Assembly (NCBI GenBank): GCA_049975425.1
Contig: JBNGDI010000001.1
Location: forward strand, 150,007 to 214,006
Length of the DNA stretch: 64,000 bases
DNA from: HyVt-105 sp049975425
GTDB lineage: Bacteria; Bacteroidota; Bacteroidia; Bacteroidales; VadinHA17
Direction: 5' to 3'
How positions within the stretch are numbered: the first letter of the stretch is position 1; the number at the start of each line of letters is the position of its first letter. The position numbers and the translations under genes are program-made. Below, in pieces: positions 17,175-26,493 of this stretch. The notes beneath the pieces were generated by a model that had not been told where the DNA came from, made no database searches, and saw nothing but the letters and a program-made list of their open reading frames with translations.

Positions 17175-18707
17175 ATGAAAAAATGTGTTGAACGAAAAGT
17201 GTTGCTGATGATCCTTGACGGGTGGGGTATTGGTGACGGATCTGAAGCAGATGTCATTGCCCATGCCGATACACCGAATATGGATGCCATCACCAGAAAA
17301 TATCCACATTCCCGGTTACTTACCTCAGGTGAGAATGTTGGACTGCCGGAAGGGCAGATGGGTAATTCAGAGGTTGGCCACCTTAATATCGGTGCCGGCA
17401 GGGTTGTTTATCAGGACCTGGTCAGGATCAATCTGGCCATACGTAACAGGAGTATTGAAAAGAACGAAGAGTTGGTGAAGGCTTTTAATTATGCCAGAGA
17501 TAAGAAAAAAAGTGTTCATTTAATCGGTCTGCTGTCCGACGGAGGCGTACATTCCATGGATACCCACTTATATAAGTTATGTGACATGACCGGGGATTAT
17601 GGACTGGAAAAGGTATATATCCATGCACTGACCGACGGACGTGACACCGATCCGAAAAGCGGGAAAGGATATCTTGCTGATTTGCTTAAGCATCTGGAAA
17701 ACAGCAACGGGGTGGTTGCTTCACTGATAGGGAGATATTACACAATGGATCGTGATAAGCGATGGGAGCGGATTAAACCGGGTTACGACCTGATGGTGCA
17801 TGGAAAGGGAAAACCTGCGACAGATATTCTCGAGGCCATCCAGGAATCTTATGATGAGGGGGTGACCGATGAATTTATCAAGCCCATTGTTTGTACTGAC
17901 AGAGAGGGGAATCCTCTGGGAACGATTCAGGAAGGCGATGTGGTGATATGCTTTAATTTCCGCACCGACCGGCTGAGAGAAATAACCATTGCACTGACCC
18001 AGAAAGATTTTCCGGAGTATGATATGCATACAATCCCTTTGTATTATCTCACTATGACAAGGTACGATGATACATTTAAAAATGTCAGGATAATATATGA
18101 TAAGCAGAATGTGAAAAACACGCTGGGGGAGGTGGTTTCCCGGGAAGGGCTGAAACAACTCCGCATTGCAGAAACTGAAAAATACGCCCATGTTACTTTC
18201 TTCTTCAGCGGAGGTCAGGAAACAGAGTTCGAAGGGGAAAAACGCATCATGATTCCTTCACCCAAGGTGGCTACCTATGATCTGAAGCCTGAAATGAGTG
18301 CATACGAGGTAAAAGATGCCCTGGTGAAGGAATTAACGAACAGGGAGCACGATTTTATCTGCCTGAATTTTGCCAACGGGGATATGGTAGGGCATACCGG
18401 TGTTTACGAGGCCATCAGGAAAGCCATAGAAGCCGTGGATGAATGTGTGGGGGAGGTTGTGAAAACCGCTCTTGACAACGGTTATACACCCATAATTATA
18501 GCTGATCATGGAAATGCCGATAATGCAGTGAACCCGGATGGTTCCCCCAATACGGCCCATTCCCTGAATCCGGTTCCCTGTATCGTGGTATCTGATGATT
18601 TTTCATCCGTTGATGACGGCATCCTGGCTGATGTGGCGCCTACCATATTGCACCTGATGGGCCTGAAGAAACCTTCAGAAATGACAGGAAAGGTGCTGGT
18701 TTCATGA
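17175..18707 (+). CDS. gpmI: 2,3-bisphosphoglycerate-independent phosphoglycerate mutase
   Basis: Interconverts 3- and 2-phosphoglycerate in lower glycolysis, using two Mn ions and a phosphoserine intermediate. The 510-residue protein has metal-binding DGWG (15-18), the catalytic Ser65 in GNSEVGH, ALTDGRDTDP, a YTMDRDKRWER segment that binds the phosphate, and the C-terminal metal ligands in NFANGDMVGHTG and IIADHGNADNA. Length and motif order are those of the family. Its stop overlaps the start of the DUF3109 gene by ATGA. Confidence 0.97.
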   Translation: MKKCVERKVLLMILDGWGIGDGSEADVIAHADTPNMDAITRKYPHSRLLTSGENVGLPEGQMGNSEVGHLNIGAGRVVYQDLVRINLAIRNRSIEKNEELVKAFNYARDKKKSVHLIGLLSDGGVHSMDTHLYKLCDMTGDYGLEKVYIHALTDGRDTDPKSGKGYLADLLKHLENSNGVVASLIGRYYTMDRDKRWERIKPGYDLMVHGKGKPATDILEAIQESYDEGVTDEFIKPIVCTDREGNPLGTIQEGDVVICFNFRTDRLREITIALTQKDFPEYDMHTIPLYYLTMTRYDDTFKNVRIIYDKQNVKNTLGEVVSREGLKQLRIAETEKYAHVTFFFSGGQETEFEGEKRIMIPSPKVATYDLKPEMSAYEVKDALVKELTNREHDFICLNFANGDMVGHTGVYEAIRKAIEAVDECVGEVVKTALDNGYTPIIIADHGNADNAVNPDGSPNTAHSLNPVPCIVVSDDFSSVDDGILADVAPTILHLMGLKKPSEMTGKVLVS

Positions 18708-19291
18708 TCCGGATCGGTAATATCATATGCAGCCTCGAAATCGTTGAAAAACATTTTATCTGCGATCTGAATAAATGTCACGGAACATGCTGTGTGCAGG
18801 GAGATTCAGGTGCTCCGCTTACTGGAGATGAATCGGAGTTACTCTCACGGGAGATACCCCATCTAATGCCGTTCCTCACGGAAAGAGGGAAAAATGCACT
18901 GGAGAGGTTCGGTCCGCATATGATCGACCAGGAAGGGGATATTGTGACTCCGCTGGTAAACGGGAATGAGGAGTGTGCCTTTGCTTATTTTGAGAATGGG
19001 ATTGCCCGCTGCGCCATTGAGAAAGCATTTGAAGAGGGGAAAACAGGTTTCCGAAAACCCCTCTCATGCCATCTGTACCCTATCCGGATGAAAGAATATC
19101 CTGAATACATTACACTGAACTACGATGTATGGGGTATCTGCCAACCTGCCAGGGATATGGGTGAACGTCAGAATGTACCCGTGTACCGGTTTGTAAGAGA
19201 GGCACTGGAAAGGAGGTTTGGCGCGGAATGGTTCAGGGAACTGGATAGAGCAGCCCGTGAATGGAATTCGAGAACAATTACCAGAACATAA
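18704..19291 (+). CDS. DUF3109 family Cys-rich protein
   Basis: Role unknown. The 195-residue protein has a Cys cluster near the N-terminus (C20, C25, C29, C30 in CDLNKCHGTCC), then ECAF, ARCAIE, and KPLSCHLYPIR, followed by GICQPA. Such spacing resembles proteins that bind zinc or an Fe-S cluster, like the YkgJ-type metal-binding families, but I cannot tell which metal. It starts inside the gpmI stop codon (ATGA), which implies coupled translation with a Mn-dependent enzyme. The M20 peptidase starts 11 bp after its end. Confidence 0.82.
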   Translation: MIRIGNIICSLEIVEKHFICDLNKCHGTCCVQGDSGAPLTGDESELLSREIPHLMPFLTERGKNALERFGPHMIDQEGDIVTPLVNGNEECAFAYFENGIARCAIEKAFEEGKTGFRKPLSCHLYPIRMKEYPEYITLNYDVWGICQPARDMGERQNVPVYRFVREALERRFGAEWFRELDRAAREWNSRTITRT

Positions 19292-19302
19292 AATAGAAAA
19301 AC

Positions 19303-20673
19303 ATGGAACATATTAAGAATTACATTGAGCAACACAAAGACAGATTTCTGGAAGAACTTTTTAGCCTGATAAGAATTCCTTCAGTCAGTGCGAGTCCCGA
19401 ACACAAAGAAGATATGGTCAGGGCTACCGAAGCATTACGCAAAGGGTTGCTGGAAGCGGGTGCCGACCGGGCCGAGGTGTACAGTACAGAAGGACATCCC
19501 ATTTTGTTTGCTGAGAAAATACTGGACCCGGCATTACCTACCGTGCTGGTTTATGGGCATTATGATGTGCAGCCGGCCGACCCGGTTGAGAAATGGAAGT
19601 CGCCTCCCTTCGAACCTGAAATAAGAGACGGAAAAATCTATGCCCGGGGAGCCGATGATGATAAAGGTCAACTGTTCATGCATCTCAAAGCTTTTGAGCT
19701 GATGATAAAAACTTCCTCCCTGCCCTGCAATGTCAGGTTCATGATCGAAGGGGAAGAAGAAGTGGGTTCTCCCAACCTCGGGAAATTCTGTTCTGATCAT
19801 AAAGACATGCTGGCGTGCGATGTCATTCTGGTTTCTGATACAACAATGGTTGCACCCGATGTTCCTTCCATTACAGTCGGTCTGCGTGGTTTGAGCTATC
19901 TGGAAGTGGAAGTGACAGGGCCCAACCGTGATCTCCATTCGGGGTTGTATGGAGGGGCGGTTGCCAATCCTGCCAGTATACTCTGTAAAATGATAGCCAG
20001 TCTGACTGATGAGAAAAACCGTATTACGATCAGAGGATTTTATGATGATGTGCTGGAGGTAAGCCAGGAAGAGCGTGCTGAAATGGCCAAACGCCCTTTC
20101 GATCTGGAAGAATTCAAACAATCCATTGGGATAGACAGGGAAATGGGTGAGGATGGATATACTACTTTGGAACGTCTGGGTATTCGCCCAAGCCTGGATG
20201 TAAATGGTATCTGGGGAGGATACACGGAAGAAGGGGCCAAAACCATCCTTCCCTCCCGGGCCAGTGCCAAAATTTCCATGCGCCTGGTACCAAATCAAAA
20301 CTCCAAGAAAATTGATCGTTTGTTTGAGGAACATTTCAAATCGATTGCTCCGGCAGGGGTCAATGTGAGTGTGAAAAGCCTGCACGGAGGTGAAGGGTAT
20401 GTTTCCCCGATAGACACGCCCGAATATCAGGCAGCCAGCAGAGCCATGGAAGATACTTTCGGAAAAAAACCCATTCCGGTACGATCGGGGGGAAGCATTC
20501 CCATTATTTCTACCTTTGAGAAAGTGCTTGGGGTGAAATCCATTTTGCTTGGATTTGGTCTGGATTCCGATGCTATCCATTCTCCGAATGAAAATTTCCC
20601 GTTGTTTAATTTCTACAAGGGCATAGAAACCATACCTCTGTTTTATAAGTATTTCTCAGAAATGAAGAAATAA
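19303..20673 (+). CDS. M20 family metallopeptidase (dipeptidase)
   Basis: Cytoplasmic zinc peptidase of the M20/CNDP type that probably cleaves dipeptides. The 456-residue protein has the metal ligands in VYGHYDVQP (H86, D88), RGADDDKGQ (about 116-122) and the catalytic acid in EGEEEVGSPNLG (150-152). The dimerisation insert is between about 205 and 365. The final ligand His is in DSDAIHSPNE. No signal peptide is present. It is the last gene before a hairpin terminator. Confidence 0.93.
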   Translation: MEHIKNYIEQHKDRFLEELFSLIRIPSVSASPEHKEDMVRATEALRKGLLEAGADRAEVYSTEGHPILFAEKILDPALPTVLVYGHYDVQPADPVEKWKSPPFEPEIRDGKIYARGADDDKGQLFMHLKAFELMIKTSSLPCNVRFMIEGEEEVGSPNLGKFCSDHKDMLACDVILVSDTTMVAPDVPSITVGLRGLSYLEVEVTGPNRDLHSGLYGGAVANPASILCKMIASLTDEKNRITIRGFYDDVLEVSQEERAEMAKRPFDLEEFKQSIGIDREMGEDGYTTLERLGIRPSLDVNGIWGGYTEEGAKTILPSRASAKISMRLVPNQNSKKIDRLFEEHFKSIAPAGVNVSVKSLHGGEGYVSPIDTPEYQAASRAMEDTFGKKPIPVRSGGSIPIISTFEKVLGVKSILLGFGLDSDAIHSPNENFPLFNFYKGIETIPLFYKYFSEMKK

Positions 20674-20706
20674 TTACCGGCCACTGTGCCGAACAGGACT
20701 CTTTTA

Positions 20707-20740
20707 AATAAAATGTGATGTGTTAACATCACATTTTATT
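20707..20740 (+). terminator. 14-bp perfect hairpin after the M20 peptidase
   Basis: AATAAAATGTGATG pairs with CATCACATTTTATT around the loop TGTTAA, 33 nt after the peptidase stop. The stem is AT-rich and followed by only a weak T-rich tract, so it may act as a terminator or, being a perfect dyad, as a protein binding site. Confidence 0.6.
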
Positions 20741-20747
20741 ATTAAAG

Positions 20748-20767
20748 ACCCCTATAAAATCAGGGGT
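20748..20767. promoter_or_regulatory. C4/G4 palindrome 1 upstream of glutamine synthetase III
   Basis: ACCCCT, 8 bases, AGGGGT: a 6-bp inverted repeat in otherwise very AT-rich DNA, about 110 bp before the gene. A similar dyad lies 52 bp further on (centre to centre). This looks like a pair of operators or two small RNA stem-loops; which is not decided by sequence. Confidence 0.5.
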
Positions 20768-20798
20768 ATTAAAATAAAAATTATAAAATATATAAAAA

Positions 20799-20820
20799 TA
20801 CCCCCTAAAAAATAGGGGTA
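20799..20820. promoter_or_regulatory. C4/G4 palindrome 2 upstream of glutamine synthetase III
   Basis: TACCCC-C-TA, 5 bases, TAGGGGTA: a 6-bp dyad plus two inner pairs with one bulged C. It repeats the core of palindrome 1 and ends 49 bp before the ATG, close enough to overlap a promoter or the leader RNA. Confidence 0.5.
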
Positions 20821-20869
20821 ATAAGAAAATATTTTATATTATTGCTCCTGTATAAATAAAATTTTACCT

Positions 20870-23059
20870 ATGGCTGAATTGCGTTTCTATGCTTTACGTG
20901 AAGTCTTCAATCGGCAGCTTGTTGACGATCACGCGATTACGTCGAAAATTTCGGTGATTTTTGCCGAGAAGGTATTCGACAAACGGAAAATGGAAAAATA
21001 CCTGACCCGGGAGGCCTATCAGGCAGTTACGGCCGCCATGGAAGAAGGCACATCCATCAACCGGAAGATGGCAGGTCAGGTGGCTACTGGTATGAAAGCC
21101 TGGGCCATGGACAACGGGGCTACCCATTATACCCACTGGTTTCATCCCCTGACGGATGCCACCGCCGAAAAACATGACAGCTTTGTGGATTTTGGCGATA
21201 CCGGCGGACTGGTGGAAAATTTCTCGGGAGAACTTCTGGCCCAGCAGGAACCCGATGCTTCCAGCTTCCCAAGCGGGGGCATAAGAAATACCTTTGAAGC
21301 CCGTGGATATACCGCATGGGATGTTTCATCCCCGGCTTTTATTGTGGGACATACCCTGTGTATACCTACCGTTTTCGTTTCCTATACCGGTGAGGCCCTC
21401 GATTACAAAACTCCCCTTTTGAAAGCGTTGGCAACCATTGATAAAGCCGCAGTCGATGTTTGCCAGTATTTTGACAAAAACGTTACAAAAGTTATTGCTA
21501 CCCTGGGATGGGAACAGGAATATTTTCTGATTGATGAGGCACTGTATAATGCACGACCCGATCTGATCCTGACCGACAGAACCCTTATGGGGCATCAGTC
21601 TTCCAAGGATCAGCAACTCGATGATCATTACTTCAGCAGTATTCCGGAACGTGTAAATGCCTATATGCGTGAATTTGAAACCGAGGCCTATCGGCTGGGA
21701 ATTCCTGTTAAAACACGGCATAACGAAGTGGCTCCCAATCAGTTTGAATGTGCACCCATCTTTGAGGAAGCCAACCTGGCCAACGATCACAACCAGCTGA
21801 TCATGGACCTGATGAAACGTATTGCCAGACGTCATCATTTCCGTGTTCTTTTTCATGAGAAACCGTTTGCCGGTATTAACGGATCGGGGAAACACAATAA
21901 CTGGTCGCTAAAAACCAATACCGGTGTCAATCTTTTTTCTCCTGGAAAAAACCCAAAAGGGAATATGATGTTTCTGAGTTTTCTGGTCTGTGTTCTGAAA
22001 GCCGTGTATGAAAATCAGGACCTTATCCGGGCAAGCATCATGACGGCCGGTAATTCACACAGGCTGGGAGCTAACGAAGCCCCTCCGGCTATATTTTCGG
22101 TATTTCTTGGAAAGCAAATATCTTCCACACTCGATGAGATTGTTGAAAAAGTGACCAGCCGGAAAATGACGCCCGATGAGAAAACGGAACTGAAACTGGG
22201 TATCGGGAAAATTCCGGAGATTTTGCTCGACAACACCGACAGGAACCGGACTTCCCCCTTTGCTTTTACAGGAAACCGCTTTGAATTCAGAGCGGTGGGT
22301 TCTTCCGCCAACTGTGCAGCTGCCATGATCATACTTAACACGGTAGTGGCCGATCAGCTGATAAAATTCAAAAAAGCGGCGGATTCCCTGATCAGGAAAG
22401 GAATCAGCAAGGATGAGGCTATCTTTCAGGTACAGAAAAAATTTATTATGGAGTCGGAAAATATACGGTTTGAAGGCGACGGATACAGTGACGACTGGAA
22501 AAAGGAAGCAAAAAAACGGGGTTTGAGCAATGTTACCAGTGTTACTGAGGCCATTTCTCATTACCTTGCCCCATCCGCAAAAAAAGTACTGATAGGTAAC
22601 AGCATTTTTACCGAACGTGAGCTGGAAGCAAGAGTGGGAGTGGAATATGAGAAATTTACAAAGAAAATTCAGATAGAAGCCCGTGTTCTGGGAGATATTG
22701 CCATCAACCATATTGTCCCCACGGCCATCCGGTATCAGACCATTCTGCTGGAAAATGTAAAGGGACTGAGGGAAGTTTTTGAAACGAACGTGTATGAAGA
22801 ACTTTCACATGCCCGGAAAGATCTGATCATGGAGGTGTCACATCATATCTCGCAGATTAAGCAAAAGGTACATGACATGATCGAAGCAAGAAAGGTGGCC
22901 AACAAAATGTCCGGTGAAAAAGAAAAAGCCATTGCCTATGAAAAGAATGTGAGGCCTTTTTTCGACGATATCCGCTACCATATAGATAAGCTGGAGCTGA
23001 TTGTGGATAATGATATATGGCCCCTGCCCAAGTACCGAGAACTGTTGTTTACCCGATAG
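20870..23059 (+). CDS. glnN: Glutamine synthetase type III
   Basis: Makes glutamine from glutamate, ammonia and ATP, the main ammonia-assimilating step in many Bacteroidota. The 729-residue length is that of GSIII rather than the about 450-residue GSI. Seen: the GSIII-specific N-terminus, the catalytic core with WEQEYFLID, RHNEVAPNQFECAPIFEEAN, FAGINGSGKHNNWSLKTN and NRTSPFAFTGNRFEFRAVGSS, and the C-terminal GSIII domain with long helices. It is monocistronic: a hairpin lies before the leader and a strong terminator after. The 195-bp leader has two C4/G4 palindromes that may mediate nitrogen control. Confidence 0.96.
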   Translation: MAELRFYALREVFNRQLVDDHAITSKISVIFAEKVFDKRKMEKYLTREAYQAVTAAMEEGTSINRKMAGQVATGMKAWAMDNGATHYTHWFHPLTDATAEKHDSFVDFGDTGGLVENFSGELLAQQEPDASSFPSGGIRNTFEARGYTAWDVSSPAFIVGHTLCIPTVFVSYTGEALDYKTPLLKALATIDKAAVDVCQYFDKNVTKVIATLGWEQEYFLIDEALYNARPDLILTDRTLMGHQSSKDQQLDDHYFSSIPERVNAYMREFETEAYRLGIPVKTRHNEVAPNQFECAPIFEEANLANDHNQLIMDLMKRIARRHHFRVLFHEKPFAGINGSGKHNNWSLKTNTGVNLFSPGKNPKGNMMFLSFLVCVLKAVYENQDLIRASIMTAGNSHRLGANEAPPAIFSVFLGKQISSTLDEIVEKVTSRKMTPDEKTELKLGIGKIPEILLDNTDRNRTSPFAFTGNRFEFRAVGSSANCAAAMIILNTVVADQLIKFKKAADSLIRKGISKDEAIFQVQKKFIMESENIRFEGDGYSDDWKKEAKKRGLSNVTSVTEAISHYLAPSAKKVLIGNSIFTERELEARVGVEYEKFTKKIQIEARVLGDIAINHIVPTAIRYQTILLENVKGLREVFETNVYEELSHARKDLIMEVSHHISQIKQKVHDMIEARKVANKMSGEKEKAIAYEKNVRPFFDDIRYHIDKLELIVDNDIWPLPKYRELLFTR

Positions 23060-23080
23060 GTTTAGGTTTAAATGCCAGAT

Positions 23081-23119
23081 GAAAACGAAAATGGGCCTTC
23101 AAGGCCCTTTTTCGTTTTC
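23081..23119 (+). terminator. Rho-independent terminator after glutamine synthetase
   Basis: GAAAACGAAA and TTTCGTTTTC enclose an inner GGGCC/GGCCC stem with loop TTCAA, starting 21 nt after the stop. The A-rich 5' arm and T-rich 3' arm make it active in either direction in principle. Confidence 0.8.
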
Positions 23120-23162
23120 AGTTAAAAAATATTTACTTTTAACCACCGTTATACTAAGCGAT

Positions 23163-25148
23163 ATGGCCGCATTTAAAATTCCAGTCATTCTTGTCCTCCT
23201 CATGATAACCTGCGTGCAGGGATTTTCGCAGAAAAAGAAGGTTGAAAGAGCAGAAGCTGCATACCATGCGGGCGAATACCATATTGCCGTTGATCTGTTC
23301 AAAGATGCCTATTCATCGGTAAGAGACGCTGACAAAAAGAATGAAATGGTTTATATGGTGGCCGAATGTTACCGGTTGATCAATCAGCCGGAGAAAGCTG
23401 AACTCTGGTTCCGGCGGGCCCTGAAAAGAGATTTTAACGATCCGGAAGCGGTACTTCATTATGCCGATGTCCTGAAAATGAACCAGAAATATGAAGATGC
23501 CCGCAATGAATATAAAAGATACCAGCAGCTGGTTCCGGATGACCCGAGAGGACAGGAAGGGGCCATGTCGTGCGATCTGGCCATAGAATGGCTTGAGAAT
23601 CCCACGGCCTATGAAGTGGAAGACATAAGGATAATCAATTCGAGGGCCAGTGATTTCAGCCCCGTTTATGCACGCGAAGACCACATGGTGATATATTTTT
23701 CTTCCTCCCGGGATGAGGCTACGGGCAATGATACTCACGGAGCTACAGGGGAAAGTTTTTCCGATATTTTTGAAACCCAGCTCGACAGAAAAGGAAAATG
23801 GTCGGTACCTGTTCCCCTGGAAGGATCTGTTAACACAGAGTATGACGAAGGGAAACCCAGCCTTTCATACGATTACCGTACCATGTATTTTACCCGGTGT
23901 ATGGTAACCAAAAGAAAAAAAATGGGATGTCAGGTATATGTGAGTGAACGGTCTGGAACCCGCTGGGGAAAAGAGGAACTGATTGTACTGGCCCCTGACA
24001 GTATGGTAGCTGCTCACCCGGCGATTTCACCCGATAACCTGACCCTTTACTTTGTTTCTGACATGCCCGGAGGCTTTGGAGGGAAAGATATCTGGAAGGT
24101 GACAAGGGAATCGGAAACAACCGGATGGGGAAGACCTGAAAATCTGGGACCCAGGATCAACACTTTGGGTGACGAAGTCTTTCCCTATGTTCATCCCGAC
24201 GGTACCCTGTATTTCTCTTCCGACCGGCATCCCGGAATGGGAGGCCTGGATATTTTCAGAGCCACCCGGGGAGATGACGGACAATGGATGGTGGAGAATA
24301 TGCGGTATCCTATAAATTCCTTTGCCGATGATTTCGGGATTACTTTTCATAGCGATCAGGAAAAGGGTTTGTTTACCTCCAGCAGGAAAGGCCGGGGGAA
24401 TGACGATATTTTTTCTTTCGTCCTGCCCCCTCTGAATTTCAACCTGATAGGAGTGGTAAGAGATGAAAAAACCGAAGAAGTGTTACCCGATGCAACCGTT
24501 AAGCTGGTTGGAAGCGACGGAATAACCATTCAAACCGAAACCAATGATCAGGGAAGGTTCCGGTTTATGCTCAATCCGAATACCGATTATGTGTTCCTTG
24601 TTTCGAAGGAAGGGTACCTGAACGGAAAAGGCAGGGAAACAACAAAGGGGCAGGAAAAGAGCCGTGATTTCAGAACCACTGTCTATCTTGCCTCCATCGA
24701 AAAACCCATTGAAATTTCTCACAGCAATGTATTCTATGACTTTGCTCGTTGGGATCTGAGGCCTGAGGCCATGGTTTCGCTCGACAGGCTGGTGGAAACA
24801 CTGAACGATAACCCCAATATTACCATTGAATTAATGTCACATACCGATTCCCGGGATACCGAAGCCTTTAACCTGGAACTTTCCCAGAAGCGTGCACAAT
24901 CGGTAGTAGATTACCTGATTGAGAAGGGGATTGATCCCGACCGGCTTCAGGCCAGGGGTTATGGTGAATCCATGCCCAAGGTGGTAACCGAGGAAATTCA
25001 CCGGGAATACGAATTCCTGCCGGCAGGGCAGGTGCTCGACGAGGAATTCATTAACAGTCTTCCTACGGTGGAACAGCAGGAAATAGCACACCAGATCAAT
25101 CGCCGTACGGAATTTCGTGTGCTATCAACCGATTATTCTGAAGATTGA
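23163..25148 (+). CDS. TPR - PD40 propeller - CarboxypepD-like - OmpA envelope protein (PorE-like)
   Basis: I use the ATG at 23163, after the glutamine synthetase terminator, giving 661 residues. A longer open frame reaches back into glnN but would cross that terminator. Order: signal peptide (VILVLLMITCVQGFSQ), TPR repeats at about 28-140, PD40/WD40-like blades with the repeats PGGFGGKDIW, HPGMGGLDIF and KGRGNDDIF between about 165 and 420, a carboxypeptidase-regulatory-like beta domain at about 425-510, and a C-terminal OmpA domain (VFYDFARWDLRPEA, HTDSRD, SQKRAQSVVDYL) that binds peptidoglycan. This is the architecture of PorE of the type IX secretion system, though several paralogues share it. 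The Cys in MITCVQ is not in a good lipobox. Confidence 0.88.
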   Translation: MAAFKIPVILVLLMITCVQGFSQKKKVERAEAAYHAGEYHIAVDLFKDAYSSVRDADKKNEMVYMVAECYRLINQPEKAELWFRRALKRDFNDPEAVLHYADVLKMNQKYEDARNEYKRYQQLVPDDPRGQEGAMSCDLAIEWLENPTAYEVEDIRIINSRASDFSPVYAREDHMVIYFSSSRDEATGNDTHGATGESFSDIFETQLDRKGKWSVPVPLEGSVNTEYDEGKPSLSYDYRTMYFTRCMVTKRKKMGCQVYVSERSGTRWGKEELIVLAPDSMVAAHPAISPDNLTLYFVSDMPGGFGGKDIWKVTRESETTGWGRPENLGPRINTLGDEVFPYVHPDGTLYFSSDRHPGMGGLDIFRATRGDDGQWMVENMRYPINSFADDFGITFHSDQEKGLFTSSRKGRGNDDIFSFVLPPLNFNLIGVVRDEKTEEVLPDATVKLVGSDGITIQTETNDQGRFRFMLNPNTDYVFLVSKEGYLNGKGRETTKGQEKSRDFRTTVYLASIEKPIEISHSNVFYDFARWDLRPEAMVSLDRLVETLNDNPNITIELMSHTDSRDTEAFNLELSQKRAQSVVDYLIEKGIDPDRLQARGYGESMPKVVTEEIHREYEFLPAGQVLDEEFINSLPTVEQQEIAHQINRRTEFRVLSTDYSED

Positions 25149-25225
25149 AAATTGCGGGTTGTGTTAATGGAACATCCGGCCGGGAGTTATCAGTTCCTAA
25201 TACCGGTAAGGACGTGACATTTTTG

Positions 25226-25233
25226 TAACTTTG
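25226..25233 (+). promoter_or_regulatory. -7 promoter box of purM
   Basis: TAACTTTG, an exact TAnnTTTG match, 19 nt before the purM ATG in the 104-bp gap after the OmpA gene. No good -33 box at the usual distance. Confidence 0.65.
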
Positions 25234-25252
25234 CGAAATAGCTCTATGCAAT

Positions 25253-26425
25253 ATGACATCAACTTCCAGATACCGGCAGAGAGGTGTTTCCGCCTCCAAG
25301 GAAGATGTTCATCAGGCCATCAGCCGGGTTGACCGGGGCATTTTTCCTTACGCCTTCTGCAAAGTAGTTCCTGATCTGCTGGGGAATGATGAGGAATATT
25401 GCAATATAATGCATGCCGACGGGGCCGGCACCAAATCATCGCTCGCCTATATCTACTGGAGGGAAACGGGAGATCTTTCCGTTTGGAAAGGTATTGCCCA
25501 GGATGCCCTGGTCATGAACCTTGACGATCTGCTCTGTGTGGGGGCAACCAGCAGGATCCTGGTTTCTTCCACCATCGGAAGGAACAAGGATAAAATTCCC
25601 GCCGAAGTAATCCGTGAACTGATTGAGGGCAACGAAGAACTCATCGCCTGGTTCAGATCACTGGGAATGAATATTCAGAGCACCGGGGGCGAAACAGCCG
25701 ATGTGGGCGATCTGGTCAGGACCATCGTTGTTGATACCACCGTAACCTGCCGGATGAAAAGAAAAGAAGTGGTAACCAATGAAAACATTTCCCCGGGGGA
25801 TGTGATTGTGGGACTGTCGTCTACCGGTAAGACCACCTATGAAAAAGAATACAACAGCGGCATGGGCAGTAACGGATTAACTTCTGCCCGGCATGATGTT
25901 TTTCATCATTACCTGGCTGAAAAGTATCCGGAATCCTTTGATCCCGCACTGGAAGATGAGCTGGTGTATACAGGGGAATACCGGTTAACGGAGTACATTG
26001 AGGAACTGGGTATGGATGCCGGCAGGCTGGTTCTTTCCCCCACACGTACCTACTTTCCGGTGGTGAGAGATATATTGCAGTCATTCAGGGGCAGGATCCA
26101 CGGAATGATCCATTGTACAGGCGGGGGCCAGACCAAAGTGCTCCATTTCATTGATAAGATTCATGTGATAAAGGATGATCTTTTTCCCGTACCTCCACTT
26201 TTCAGGATTGTTCAGGAACAATCGGGGACCGATTGGAAGGAGATGTACCAGGTTTTCAATATGGGTCATCGGTTTGAGATATATACCGACCGGGTTTCTG
26301 CCTTGGAAATGATAAAAATTGCCGGGAACTACGGACTGGAGGCGAAAATTATAGGATATTGCAGAAAATCCGACCGGAAAAATCTCACCATCAAAGCGGA
26401 AACCGGAACGTTTCACTTCTGGTAA
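25253..26425 (+). CDS. purM: Phosphoribosylformylglycinamidine cyclo-ligase PurM
   Basis: Closes the imidazole ring to form AIR in purine synthesis. The 390-residue protein is longer than the about 345-residue E. coli PurM, as usual in this phylum. Seen: the N-terminal swivel region GVSASKEDVHQAISRVD, the ATP-binding core HADGAGTKSSLAY with MNLDDLLCVGA, GGETADVGDLV, VGLSSTGKTTYEKEYNSGMGSNGL, and the C-terminal IHCTGGGQTKVLHF and NMGHRFEIY. It has its own promoter box. PurE lies 20 kb away, so the purine genes are scattered. Confidence 0.93.
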   Translation: MTSTSRYRQRGVSASKEDVHQAISRVDRGIFPYAFCKVVPDLLGNDEEYCNIMHADGAGTKSSLAYIYWRETGDLSVWKGIAQDALVMNLDDLLCVGATSRILVSSTIGRNKDKIPAEVIRELIEGNEELIAWFRSLGMNIQSTGGETADVGDLVRTIVVDTTVTCRMKRKEVVTNENISPGDVIVGLSSTGKTTYEKEYNSGMGSNGLTSARHDVFHHYLAEKYPESFDPALEDELVYTGEYRLTEYIEELGMDAGRLVLSPTRTYFPVVRDILQSFRGRIHGMIHCTGGGQTKVLHFIDKIHVIKDDLFPVPPLFRIVQEQSGTDWKEMYQVFNMGHRFEIYTDRVSALEMIKIAGNYGLEAKIIGYCRKSDRKNLTIKAETGTFHFW

Positions 26426-26460
26426 TGTAGCGTTCAGGTTTTATCCTGCAGGGAAATTGT

Positions 26461-26468
26461 TAAATTTG
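26461..26468 (+). promoter_or_regulatory. -7 promoter box of prfA
   Basis: TAAATTTG, an exact TAnnTTTG match, 25 nt before the prfA ATG, with a TTTTA about 20 nt upstream as a weak -33 box. Confidence 0.65.
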
Positions 26469-26493
26469 CAACGCATTCATTTTTTGTTTCCAC

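Noticed and set aside
19534..20580. 348-residue open frame antisense to the M20 peptidase
   Set aside because: Codon-phase mirror of a real gene, no promoter box, no recognisable family.
23001..23162. N-terminal extension of the PD40/OmpA protein
   Set aside because: Reads back into the glutamine synthetase gene across its terminator.
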